Below are positions 22,184-34,100 of a DNA stretch of 64,000 nucleotides, one piece after another; position 1 is the first letter of the stretch, and each line of letters starts with the position of its first letter. Location: contig NC_064675.1 of assembly GCF_023278565.1 (NCBI RefSeq), forward strand, positions 7,006,001 through 7,070,000, in the 5' to 3' direction. The notes below the pieces were generated by a model. The model saw only the letters and a list, made by a program, of their open reading frames with translations, ran no database searches and was not told the DNA's origin. This stretch comes from Colletotrichum lupini (lineage: Eukaryota > Ascomycota > Sordariomycetes > Glomerellales > Glomerellaceae). Position numbers and translations under genes: made by a program.

Positions 22184-24148
22184 GTCTTTTATCCGCCGGC
22201 ATTCCATGACGGGAGCCCACGACGTCGATTGCGTGATTGCGAGAGTGGGGGATTTTGTCGTTGCACATCCAACAAGAGCAGAGATATCCCCAAACCACGA
22301 AATTGATGTGCTTGTCCCCTTGCCGTAGTTGGCCGCCGGACGGGACGACCGAAAGCTTATTAGTGCTTGGGACCGGCGCATCCTCAGTCGAGCGAGCTGT
22401 TGTGAAAAACTAGAAATGTCGCCATAATCCACCCAACTTCAATCCCAGCTCGAGTTGCGTAACAAATAGACCAATATGGCCTATGAGAATGGCATCATTG
22501 TCATCTTGCCGAGGCATGAGTGAGTATTTGTATCCTTCGCCGCCCCCTTTTCTTGTTTAAGATGTCTCGGCGGCCAAGCCGTAACGAGTCATTCGTGAGT
22601 GAGAAAGATGCGGCGAGAGCGCCCGAACAGGCACAAGATACATCGTTTTTGGAGTTCTTGTGGCTTTCTGGCGCTGTTGGCTGTGTAATTCTCGCGCAAT
22701 CTTTAAGGTTTGCGATGCTTGGCGGTGGGAAATCTGGTTGAGCATTCTCCACATTCGACAAGCACTGGAGGCACGTTCCAACTTTCAAGCCCACCGTGAA
22801 AGCACGCCATCCATTGTAGCGAGTGACAAGTTTGACTGTGCGGTTTTCTCCCTCTTGCAGTATAAGAAGGACGTGGATGGCCCAAGATTTCCCCTCGAAC
22901 CAAGAGTTTTTCAACATAGGTATGCGGGGACGTGATGCTTACGAATTTCAGTAAAACTCACGAATAAGGCTTTGGTAGCTTCCGACGCAGATCCTGTTGC
23001 TAAAAGCAGAAGACACTGCTTCTCCGGAAACATTGTCCATTGACGGGCATCCTAGAGGTCAATGAAGCTTCTTATGTTCATCTATCTCATATGTCTACGC
23101 AGATATCTCCGCGCAAGTGGTCTTCGATTCATCTCAAACAGCTTTGAGTGACGTCACAGCAATGTAGTCAAGCCATCGTAGTTATGTCTGGTTGAAAAGA
23201 AAAAGAAATACTCAACATTACAATACCGCCTTATATGTCGAACGAACTACGTATCTTCACGTTTCTCAATGTTGAGAGAACCATATCAAAGCATGCAGCC
23301 CCCCGAGATCACAAACCAGTCTCAGGAACTTTGTACTTGAACTTGTGCGGAACTATTCAAATGGGCATGTTGTGATTGGTGGCCACTAAGATCAAGTCCT
23401 GTTTAACATCCTGACTCTCCTTGCTTCTAGTAAGCTGCAGCCGGCAACTAAGACCGAAACTAACAACAAATCAACTGAGCTGAAATGTGGAAATGTGGAG
23501 ATGTGATCGAGTATCTTCGTCGAGTGTATGTTCCAGCTGGTATGGAAGTAGTCCAAACATAGTCGTCTTCTACCTACTCCAACTTGAAGTTTTGTTCCTC
23601 TCGCTTTCGAAGGTAGTGGAAGCCGATGTATTATTCCATTCGACTACCCCATGCCATCCCTGACGGCCCTGGGGTAATCAACGTGAGATATTGTAAAGTG
23701 CGTTTCTCCCGCTAGATTAAGTGTCTTGAGGAGCCGCAACACCTCGCAAGGTCAAAGAACCCCAAACAGCTGTTTTCTGAAGCCAGATTCCAAGGAATTG
23801 CTTTTTGCCGCAGCGCGACCCTTCAGGTTCGTGCAACTCGATCGTTCTGACCGTGAACTCAACGTCATGTTCATGTCAGCGCGGGGTAGCAACTTCAGTT
23901 TAAGCCTCGAAGGAACATTAGCTGAACGTTAGGCGCTCGTGGCCAAATAGATTCATGATCTCACATGGGGTTTGTCATTTGTGAGATACACTTCCAGCTG
24001 TAACTTTCTCATCCGTTTTCACATGATTCCGAGGCAATACACCAATCAATCAATCAACTTTTATAAATCAAGACACACGCTCATGAATCCTCTATCCAGT
24101 TCTCCGGATTCATGGTCGTTTTTTCGTCAGTTTTCACACCTGAATACC
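22184..24148. other. intergenic, no supported gene
   Basis: The best open stretch, 22562-22741 (plus), would give a 59-residue protein with one hydrophobic segment but no known domain or splice support. The right end is the promoter region of the next gene. The frame of that gene is open upstream to 23972, with earlier ATGs at 24023 and 24083. Confidence 0.4.
23149..23156. promoter_or_regulatory. palindromic CRE (TGACGTCA)
   Basis: Perfect bZIP site about 1 kb upstream of the NADase-like gene; the second one in the window. Distance makes a role uncertain. Confidence 0.25.
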
Positions 24149-25882
24149 ATGGCACTAAAGAAGAAACCAGATCAGTCCGGGAATTCGGGGCAGGACAAGA
24201 AGTCGGAGCCGCCTAAAAAAGTGGAACAACCCAAGAAAACAGAACAATGTAAGAAACAGGCGCAGTCCAAAACACCAGAGCAGCTCAAGAAATTGGAACC
24301 ATGCAAGAAATTGGGGCAATCTGAGACCTCGGGGCAACCCAAGATACCAGAACAGCCTAAGAAGTCAAAGCACCTTATGGATTCGGAACAGTCTACGAAA
24401 CCAGAACAGAAGCTGAAGAACCAAGAGCAGGAAAAGCCAAAAGAGGTGAAGAAATCAGAACAAGCTGTGGGCCAGCTTGGTCCGCAGACTGCGTCATGCC
24501 AAGCCCTCATTCGCACAGCCTGTCCTCAATATCTGACGTCCGAGGAATTTGAGCAGATAATTAGACAGTTCAAAATTTGCCCCTGGCTGGAGAATAAGCA
24601 GGTGTTATGGAGCGGGTTGATGAAGGATCAGGTTCAAGAATGGGCAGCTCAACGAGGGATGCAGACGCTCACCACCGCCATGGGACCATTGATGGACTCG
24701 GGCAATCCCCTATGCTTGCGACAAACGAAAAGCCCCTGCGCGTGGTCGAAGTATATCAAAGGAGCTTCCCTTGTCTTTGCGTGGCGTATTTCTCAAGGCT
24801 CATACACTACTGTCCTAACTCCGCCACCGCCAGAACGGTTTCACCCAGACGGATTAACCAACTGGCAAGACATAGAGGAGCCCGTCTTGAAGGGTCGTCT
24901 AGGCACTCCGACGTCATGTGCAATCTTGCTAGTTCATCCAGCTGTCCAAGAAGCTCAAAACTTCCGCTATCAGGTGTGGCCGGTAGACTACACACATAAA
25001 TGGTTCAAGAAATTCAAAGTCAATCAAGCCTCGATTCTCACCTGGAGAACTATATCTAAATCAAGAGGTCAGTTCCTGTACTACTCAATGTTCAGATGTT
25101 ATACGATGGCTGATCAAAGTACAGCCCACACTTCATGGATGGTCCCTACTGACGAGCCACTCAAGTCGGCGGATACGATCAAGTTCAGCACCACACGCAA
25201 AGCCAATGCCGTAACACTAGCCAGCATAGCTTCGAGGGATAATAATGCCTCCGCAGATCCAAGATGTTTGCTACAAAGTCAAGTAAACATGCCTGAAATT
25301 GGATTGGGTGGAGAGAAGAGACTAGTTATGCCACAAGTCACCAAAGCTTCAGGCACTACGATGTCTCCTCCGGGCCCAACACTGTCTCTAAAAAACCAAC
25401 AGAGCAGACGTCGAGTTGGAGTTGATGCAGCAACTCAGACTATCCAAGTGTCATTCCCTGGGTCACAAATCGTCAACGTCTCAAGCGATGAAGCCCTAAC
25501 CCCTGCTTCAGGAGGCCAGCCGCAATGCCAAAAGAGCATGGGCCAGACTAAAGCAGGTACAGAGACGAGGCCGGCCGTACCCAAGGTCAGTCAGGCTTCA
25601 AATGATGCGATCACTTCCCAAGATAGATCTGATACTCCGCAGAGTCTCCCGAATATTTCTCGAGCTCGCGCGAATCAAGAGGCGATTCAACTCAGTAGAC
25701 CCGGAGAACCTGCAACGGGTCCATCGTCTGCTGCGTCCATTACAGAAGCTCCATCAGCTTTCTTGGTGTGTCTGTATTTGGCAATTATCGAGATTATTCT
25801 ATCGTTGCTGCTGCTTCTGATTGGAACTGCAGTACATCTTGGTTTGATGCCATGGAACAGGGCCAAGATGAGTGAAATCTAG
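24149..25882 (+). CDS. Lys/Gln-rich protein with ADP-ribosyl-cyclase-like domain and C-terminal membrane helix
   Basis: Hypothetical 577-residue protein in one exon. Residues 5-105 are degenerate repeats of about eight residues built on PKKxEQ. Residues 110-290 form a compact domain with VLWSG (152-156), TLTTAMGPLMD (173-183), a Cys-containing loop, WSKYIKGAS (199-207), PPPPERFHP and NWQDIEEPVLKG (239-249). The order of Trp, Trp and Glu around these motifs resembles the ADP-ribosyl cyclase/CD38 NAD-cleaving fold, but the Glu-Asp pair after the first Trp is not seen, so activity is uncertain. A disordered stretch with SUMO-interaction-like IVNVSSDEA follows, then a membrane helix (about 538-561) and a short tail. 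The start at 24149 is chosen for its TACCATGGC context; ATGs at 24083 and 24023 are in frame. The TAG at 25880-25882 may be intronic. Confidence 0.7.
   Translation: MALKKKPDQSGNSGQDKKSEPPKKVEQPKKTEQCKKQAQSKTPEQLKKLEPCKKLGQSETSGQPKIPEQPKKSKHLMDSEQSTKPEQKLKNQEQEKPKEVKKSEQAVGQLGPQTASCQALIRTACPQYLTSEEFEQIIRQFKICPWLENKQVLWSGLMKDQVQEWAAQRGMQTLTTAMGPLMDSGNPLCLRQTKSPCAWSKYIKGASLVFAWRISQGSYTTVLTPPPPERFHPDGLTNWQDIEEPVLKGRLGTPTSCAILLVHPAVQEAQNFRYQVWPVDYTHKWFKKFKVNQASILTWRTISKSRGQFLYYSMFRCYTMADQSTAHTSWMVPTDEPLKSADTIKFSTTRKANAVTLASIASRDNNASADPRCLLQSQVNMPEIGLGGEKRLVMPQVTKASGTTMSPPGPTLSLKNQQSRRRVGVDAATQTIQVSFPGSQIVNVSSDEALTPASGGQPQCQKSMGQTKAGTETRPAVPKVSQASNDAITSQDRSDTPQSLPNISRARANQEAIQLSRPGEPATGPSSAASITEAPSAFLVCLYLAIIEIILSLLLLLIGTAVHLGLMPWNRAKMSEI
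24170..24470 (+). repeat. degenerate 24-bp coding repeats (PKKxEQ units)
   Basis: Imperfect tandem units of roughly 24 bases encode variants of PKKxEQ. They are Lys/Gln/Glu/Pro-rich, probably disordered, and prone to length change by slippage. Confidence 0.55.
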
Positions 25883-25931
25883 ACACCATGTCCCTTTACT
25901 AATGGCGGCTCGGCTTCTCAAGCAATACCAG

Positions 25932-26260
25932 TGAATTCAAAGGCTGCCAAGAAAGCTGCTAAGAAAGCATCAAAACGGTTCATCAAAGAACAGTCTTTGA
26001 GAGAAGCTCAAGAGGCACTGGAATCTGCCGTGGCCATCGGGAGGCTATTCCACGAAGACAAACTAGTGGACGAACCTCAGGCAGCCTATGTTGATACCTC
26101 CAGCACCTTGAGCAACTTTTCAGCGCCAACAATTACAGTATCTGGAATGGATTTTGCTAGCCACGGTCTGCCTGGGTATAAGAGGAAAGATGAGAACAAA
26201 AGAAAGAAGGCGACGGCGGTTGCGAGCATCACCGCGGAAGATGCGCAAGTCACCGCGTGA
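25932..26260 (+). other. same-frame Lys/Ala-rich tail after the stop, possible last exon
   Basis: After the TAG at 25880 the same frame stays open to TGA 26260. It encodes a basic helix-forming stretch (KAAKKAAKKASKRF), an amphipathic segment with REAQEALESAVAIGRLF, and a basic end (KRKDENKRKK). No ATG starts it. An intron from GTTTGA at 25842 to AAG 25922 or CAG 25931, with ACTAAT near 25898 as branch site, would remove the stop and keep frame (81 or 90 bp). The donor is weak. Either an alternative last exon or a separate, decaying piece. Confidence 0.45.
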
Positions 26261-28100
26261 ACACAGCCTACAAGGGAATATGCACACAGCTGCCTTGGAC
26301 CAGTAGACCCCAGCGCGCTGAGGAAGTCCTACTGGGTAGACTGAGAAAGAGGTTTTGATTCAGCTGATCACTAAGTAGTTGCTTATCGAGGGTCCCAGAC
26401 TGTGAAAACTGAGATGACCAGGGCTTTGCATGTAGTATGTGTTGTGGCACAAAATGCGAAGATGTTCGATGTCGAGCGTTTCCTATTCAATTATTATCCA
26501 GTCAGTATCACTATGAATTAGGACAGATGCGTTAAAATAATCTCTCATTACGAAACATCATCATCTCGACTGTCTTTGTCGTGAAATATGACGATATGGG
26601 TTTTGTGTTTTCATGCAACATGTAGGCCTTATCATTGTGATGAAGATAAGGCAAAGTAAACTTAAGTTGTTAGTACCTTGTATTGAACGCCAATGACACC
26701 AGGGGAACATGATAGATCTTGCTACACAGAGACATATTTCATTGCAGGTTCAAATCATGTCCGCCCTCTGAATTCCTCTTCACGTCCAGTTTGAACTTAC
26801 ATGTAGCCACACGAACCGGAGCAGATATCTTTTACCTTGATATAAAATAGCTACTGTAGAAATTCATGACAGACTCTAATGATGCCCCATTCAAATCCAG
26901 TACAGTCTTGGAAGGTTCGGGCAACACACTCCTGATGCCTCATTATCATTATGAGCCCATCTCATCGAATCCGGAGCAACCCAGACACAATTCCGACATC
27001 GCCGATCGACATCAATGCACCAGACCGCTGCGGTATCCTCGATCCCACAATAGAAGATAGAAAATGACACGTGAATCTAGACGCCTCACGATCATGGCTC
27101 CTCCCGTCTCGATGTCACATCACGCATCAGCTCACGAAAGCCAAGTGTATGTTCCCCGGCTAACCCGCAATACCAGCACCTCACCTCACCCATCAACCGT
27201 CGGCCGAGCTATTGTTCCACAAAACTCACATCATCGAGAGACGATCCCTGGCTCTTCCCCTCTCTTCACAGGCCAATGTCAGTGAAGCACCCCGAAATAC
27301 GAAGGAATTCTGGAGACTGAAGTGGATGAAGCAAAGGGTGCAAGAGGTCTAGACAACGGGACGATCACTGGCGTCATTCAAGCCCTCCACATCATCCAAG
27401 TTCAGGGTCCTTTTCAGAGCGGGCAGCAAATCGAGAGGGTGTGTTTGGATGGAAAAGGGATCAGCACCGCTTCACACCCTCTCACGCAACCCATCTGTAC
27501 GTTATGTTATGGCTGCAGTTGATAAGCAACGCAGAAGCGCCTCATTGAACCCTGAAACGTCTTCTTGCAGGGCTGGCGCAGGTGTCTGTCTTGTGCGGCA
27601 TATGAGAGGTCAATCGCTTGGGTATCAATCTCACACCCACTGGCAATGGGTGAGGTCGCAGTACACCGACACCGGTCCGTCTGCATCAGACAGCTTCTGG
27701 CGTAGGAAGGAAATTATGCCACTTAAAACAGCGATTGAGCGAGGCTGGATGGGGACCACCCTCAGAGAGGATGATATTTCCCGACCCTCCATCTCAAAGG
27801 TCTTGAATATCGTCCGAGATGGACACGATATTGTTGGGGCCGTCATCATCGCGGTACGGGGCGAGATGTTACGGATTCCATGCAGACCGTGGATCCATCG
27901 CGCATTGTAGTGGCACGGTTGATAGTATGACTGTTGATGGTGGTGGGCGTCCAATCTCGGCGTGATATTTGACAAAATAATTAGCAAAAAGCTAACGTAA
28001 CGGCGAAAGTCCGGAGCCAAGTCCACAAAGCATTGTTCTCTCCGATAACGCAAGGACGGTGAGGGCAGAAGAAGACGCGCACAGCCTCGCGCGAACCTTG
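26261..28100. other. no firmly supported gene; small open frame behind a TATA box
   Basis: TATAAAAT at 26841-26848 is followed by an ATG at 26866 opening 64 codons, and by further open pieces at 27064-27285 and 27322-27522 in changing frames. Several read like protein, but no domain and no convincing introns link them. A decayed gene or chance frames are both possible. Confidence 0.3.
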
Positions 28101-31100
28101 CCGCCACCCGGCCGAGCGAGCCATAGACACACAAACACAGAGAGAAGAAACACACGCACTCATACGCAGGAGAAGAGGGTGAAGAACAAGGTGGTCGGGG
28201 ATTTTACAGGCCAACCAGCCAGGCAGACCCAGCCCCTACAGCATCTAGGGACCCTGCCAACGACGCAGATTATCACAGTTACCGACCTCGTTTTCGCCAT
28301 GTCAGCCCCATGCAAACGCACTGAAGCTCACTGAAGCTTCTTCTGGTTTAGCAGTTTAAGTCTGTGCCGCTCCTCATATCCACTGGCGCTGGCAGCGGAC
28401 GCCCCTCCAGGGCAAGTAAGTCCCTTTCAAGTTTCCCAACAACAGCGCAGTACACGTACACGTATGCGTAGAACCCACAGAGGCGAGTTTGACATGTCTT
28501 GTTCCAAGGCAAAGGCAAACTAGTTTGGGAGACGTGCGGCGCCATCGTGCTTCGTTGGAGTGATGTTTGAACGCCGGCGGCTCTGTTGTGCTCCACATCG
28601 GTCTGATATGATGGATGAGGAATGATTATGTGATGATGGCCCGTTCGTCTTCCCATCGTTTAGCCTCAACATGATGTGAGCGAAGCAGCAGCAGCAGTAG
28701 TAAAGTGGAAACCCAAAGCAATGACAAAAGAATTGGGTCTTGCGGGGGTTGGGTTCGGTGTTCGTGGGTTTGTGGGCTGGTGGACCTCTCCCTTGCGCGA
28801 ACACCCTCGACCGCCTGGACCTTCTCCAGAACTGAGCTGAGCTGAGCTGCACGACGGCCGCTGCTTTGCGGAGACGGGAAGGGGACTTAAGGGGAAAGAT
28901 TGTCCATCGATCAGCTTGAGTCTAAATCTCTCTGACGAACAAACGCAAAACGGCGGCTGGGGCTGGGGCTGGATTCATCAGAGACATGAATCTCCACAGA
29001 TAAGCAGAATGGCTTTTTTACGTCTGGCGTCTCACTCTCGAAATCTAGGTAGTAGATCCCGATTCCCGTTCATCGAAGGCAGACAAAAGCAGCAGCGGCT
29101 CATCCGCTGTTCTCAGCGATGCGGCGGACGCCGGGGTAGGGGGTGTAGAAACATGGGAGGAAGACGTCAATAAGTCCGCTCATCACTTTTCTCAGACCTC
29201 CAACGAACCATGCAATCCACATTAAATCCGCATTGCATGTAATGTCTATTTCGAATCCGTACGTCCATCGTGTTGAGCGTATCAGAAGCATCGAGAGGCC
29301 TGGGCAAAAAGCGTCAATATTACCTGTGCCGCTCATCCACCCCCGACTGCCCCTCGTTCCCGCGCTTAGCAGCCCACATCCGCAGACAAGCAGACACTGG
29401 GACCGACCCATCCGCTGGGTCTCGTTAACCGTGAGTTCGACATCTGCAAGTGAGCCTCGAAGGGGGAAGAGAAGAGCCTCCTCGCATCTTGACAGTCACA
29501 GACCGACGGTCTAGAGCGTGGTCCATCGAATCCTTCACCCCCTCCTTCACCTCACTCACCTCCTCCCATGGTGCTACGCCCAACGCTCACCGGCCCGTGT
29601 AGCTCTTGGCCAAGGGCCTCTCCGTCTGATCCACGGGCAACTCGAGCGCACCACCCGCTCAGTGATCGACAGTGCCGGCTTTGGTTGTCAGATTTGGCGC
29701 ATCTAACGGACAGCTCCAGATGCTGCAAAGCTTACGAACGAGGCGAGCTTCAGCCAACGTTTGTTTGACAAGGTTGAGTTTCTTTGCTTGAGGCGGTAGG
29801 TCTCGCCGGTATAGTCGGGGGGCGGAGGACTCCGCTGCCGGCAAGTACAATTCCCGTCGCCATCGCCTTCGAATTTTCACCACACCAAAACACAGAAGCA
29901 GCAAGATTCAACGTCTATCAAATCCGATCTCTGCCTAAGTCAACTCAAACACCCTCCGTAAGACTTGAACCCCTCTTCTGTTGCCTTATTTACACACGCA
30001 ACTGTAAGTGTAGCTGCCAATCTCTCAACACAGCGCTCCTCAGGAACATCTAAACAATTCTCATGTTCGCATATCCCAAGAATCGTGCAGTGGCTCATTC
30101 GTCATTCACAAGCCTAGCCCCCTAGTAGAGGCGAAAAAAAATCTCTGCAAGTAATTGGCAGGGGTCGACATCAAGCTGCAGTCCCAACTGTCCGATATTG
30201 TCTCACCATATGTGCCTCGCTGAAATGCTCTCTCTTACATCTTGCGAACCCTGGATCTGAATAATCCCGACCACCGGCTTTCGAGCCTCGAAGGGGTGGT
30301 CTTGCATGCCATGGATTGGTCGATTAACCACTCAACTCATCTCATCCTCGTTCCCGTTGCCGCTGGCGGGCTTCGTTCCGAGTCCCGACTCCCCATCGCC
30401 GTTGTCGTCGGCATCGCGATGTGAGTTATTGTTGGGGGTCCCTCATCCGTTTTTACATGTTTCGCATCCGCAAGTGGCCTGGATCTCCGCGAACCCTGGT
30501 CTACGTGATGTGCTTCGGAGGATTTCACGCGTCAACTCGTGCTTCAAGGACATGCGAACTGGTCGTCCCCATCGGAGCCCACACATCGTGAACAGCACAC
30601 CCCTTGTCGTTCCAACCCATGGGCCAATGCTGTGGCTAGGCCTTTGGCGACACCCCTTGGCCCTGCACCGACACCAAACTAAACATCGTGAAATGGACCG
30701 GGCATGAGCCAAAATGCAAGGCGCAGGAAACGGCTCAGCCAAAACCCCTTGCCATGCTCGTCACATCGTGAGGCTCTCCACCACGACGACGACATCCCAT
30801 TCCACACTTCCCATCTATCTAGGTATCCATCCCTCCAGTCTCGTCAACTCCACAACCCCCGCTAGCCACGTTCGTCGCCTGCCCAGATAACGATCTTAGC
30901 ACCATCATCGCGTAAAACAAACGAACTCTTACAACCTCCCTGAAGTAGCGACATCCTCTCTTCCATGCTCTTCACGCACGCCCACTCACCTCGTCACCTT
31001 CTAGACGAACGCCTCTATCCCTATTTCTGTGCAATTGTATTTCTGGCTTACCCGGTCTTACCAGCCAGAAACCAGCCCGTCCAGCCCCTTTGCCAACCAT

Positions 31101-34100
31101 GCCAGCAGTCGAGGGCGCTAAAGAGTCCACCAAACAGCCAAGGTCAAGAAAAGTCTCAAAAGTGGACGAAACCAGCCAGCAACAGCGCCCACCGCCGCCC
31201 TAGCAGAGCTGTCCACCGCACCGTCGCGGGCGCTATCTGCCAGGCGTGCCAGAGAAGCTCCCGGCGGGATAGTAGTTCTGAATAAGAGGGAAGGTGAACA
31301 AAACAATGAATATGACTATAATTCTCCATGCCAGCCTTGCCAGCCTCCGAAGCCGGCGCTATAGCAATCGTGGCATAGTCAAAGCGTACGAAGTTTATGC
31401 TGCTTTTGCGTTGCAATGGGGAAAAGACATAAGGGTTATTACCGGAGATGCAACAAGACGACTAGAAGCACGCCGACGGTAGAACTTCATGCTGACTGAC
31501 TGACCGACCTAGAAGAGATGGAGGTGGCTGCTTTAGACAACCCCTCGTCTGGCACTGACACTGCAAACACAACCCAAACCACCAACGGCCAACCCATCTT
31601 GGCATCTCGCTCTAGCTCACCTCTAGCGGAGAGATTCTTCAGAGCAAAACTAGACACACGTCTCTCTCTCTCTGAGTCTCTGTGTGTCCGTTGTCCGTCT
31701 TTTCTCCAGGCGGCTTAGGTTCCCCCAACAAGAATAAACTTTCTCCGTGCTGTGTGTGTTGCACCACTCCCACCCCGACCGGACTGTCCGCACAGACTTG
31801 CCCCAGGGAGGCGAACAAGAGACCCAAACGCAACGATCCCCCTCCTCTTCTTGCACTGACTGGGGGATCAGTTCTAGGCGCGGCAAGCAAAGCTACCGTG
31901 CTCTGAGTGGATATCTTCTTCCTGAAGAGTTAGAAGCAAACCTCTCTATTATGCTCAAGGTTCTCTTTGATATTGGAGGGGGAGGGTGTTGGAAGAAAGA
32001 AGCCATCTTGACAAGTTCAGGCTCACCGCACATCCTTCTCGATATGATGCTGGCTAGGGGCCCTCTGGATCTGAGATACCTATGCTCGCACCCCTTGCCC
32101 GCATCCGCATCACACCTCTCGAGATCCATGTCTAGGCTGATGCCCCAGACGCCCACTCAGAATAGCGAAGCGGCTGGCAAGGCATCCGTAGCATGTAGCA
32201 TCGTGGCAAGCAAGCGCAATAAACGCACTCGCGCACGCAGTAGTTCTTCTCTCCTGCGTAGTATTAGCAGTTCTGGCAGCATCAGCAATAGCATCCCATC
32301 CATACCTTTCGCATCTGTATCAGTGGATAGGTTGGTCCCTGGAGAACCGGAGTGGAGACTGTCAAAGTTCCAGACCCCTCCCTCCCTGATAACAGCGTCT
32401 CATCATCGGAACCCGGTCGCATGCCATGCCACCACCATCACCATACACACACGACTCCGGATTGCATTTGCAGCACACCCAAAGAGACGCGCATTCTCAC
32501 ACATTCGCATACACACCTAGACCGCATTCCGCATACTGCATGTCGGAAGACGCAAGGCCCTTGGAGGCTCCGGCCCCAGCACCCCAGCAGCACCCTCCAG
32601 TGTCCCCATCCATGTGGCTACAAGCCTACGAATACTTACAGATGTCCGGGAGTCGCTTACAGACGAGATGGCGAGGGGGGGAGGAAGGAAGAAAAGGGCA
32701 AAGATTTGCAACCACTGACAAGAGTCTGGGCCATGGAGAACCAACAGATGCGAGGTCTCCCACGCACGCCACCACCATCATCAACCATCCGGCGCTCGTC
32801 CTCGTCTTTACGTCCATATCCCTCGCCGCTATCACCACCACCTACACCACGACCAAGATCCTAAAGAGAGCCCTCCCGCATCCGTCTCGCCTGCTCCCAT
32901 CTAGGTATACCGCTATGCGATGGAAAAAAATACCTCTTCTATTACACCGGAATCCCCTCAAACCCCTTCGTCAGTCTCCACCCAGCCACCACCACCACCA
33001 CCGCCTCCCTCCCACACAACACCACAACACCTCCCCGCGTCTCGCCCCGTTTCGTCCGCGCCCGTCGCCGTCCAACCCAAAAGCCATAATCTTCAATGAT
33101 CGTCGGACCCTGAAAAAATATGATTAAGAAAAACCTGATCTTCAGACACACAAAGGGGTCCAACTCAGGCGGCAGCCAGCAAGCTCAGGTAGCCCTAGGT
33201 GGTAGCGTTGTGTTGCTGCCGCTTTAGCTTGCTACACGCACGCAAAAGTGGTAAACTGACGTGCTGACTGACGTCCATCTTCTCCATGAAGGGGCAATCA
33301 TCGCCCCGCCTGAAGTTTGAACCATAGTTCCCCAGCCCAAAGACAGGATTTGCACCCTCGCCATACATACACGCACGCAAACGCGACGCAAGCCTTCCAC
33401 GCAGCGGGTATTGCACATGAAAGAGACACACGAGGAACGCCATCGACGACGATCTCCCCAGGACCCCTATGACCTCACATCAACAAGCCCCCCATTGAGA
33501 GCCACATGTTACATGTTGTCCGTTAGATCTCGTGCTTCCATGGTCTCCTGGCCGTAGAAACTGCAACCCAAAAAATGCTATGCGCTGTGTGAGCCGATGC
33601 CCCAAGAAACTCTCGCTGTAATTCGATAACTCCATCATCACCAAGCCTCTCACGCATCATCATCATCGCCCTCACATCTCACAAAGCAGACAATCACCAA
33701 ATGGCCTCACTCATCTGCACAATTACGAGGCTCCCATCTCTCCCTCCTTACCAACGCGGTTCTCTCCGCCCACCACCCGGCATCGCCCATTACACTCTTC
33801 GTAACATCGATGCCGTAGGTGGTGTTGAAAGAACCAAAAGAGAAAAATGCCTCCCCCATTCTCCACCCGTGGCGAACGGTAAGCCGTGGCGCCTGCAACC
33901 GCAACCCATCAGTCATCCTCGAAACACCACTCTCACAACCAGCTTGACCAAACGAAGCATCGATGCCATTGCCGAGGATCCAGTCATCCATCCCAAGTTC
34001 GAGACTGGTCTGATCTCTGGCTCCCCATGGCCACATCTGCGCCTCATTCGTACGTCGCGCACCACAACCCGCTCGCCTCGATAGTGATATCCACCATCAA

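Noticed and set aside
31747..32520. 257-codon open frame on the plus strand
   Set aside because: Low-complexity Ser/His/Thr-rich reading of repetitive CA/CT-rich DNA; it starts inside another frame and has no domain.
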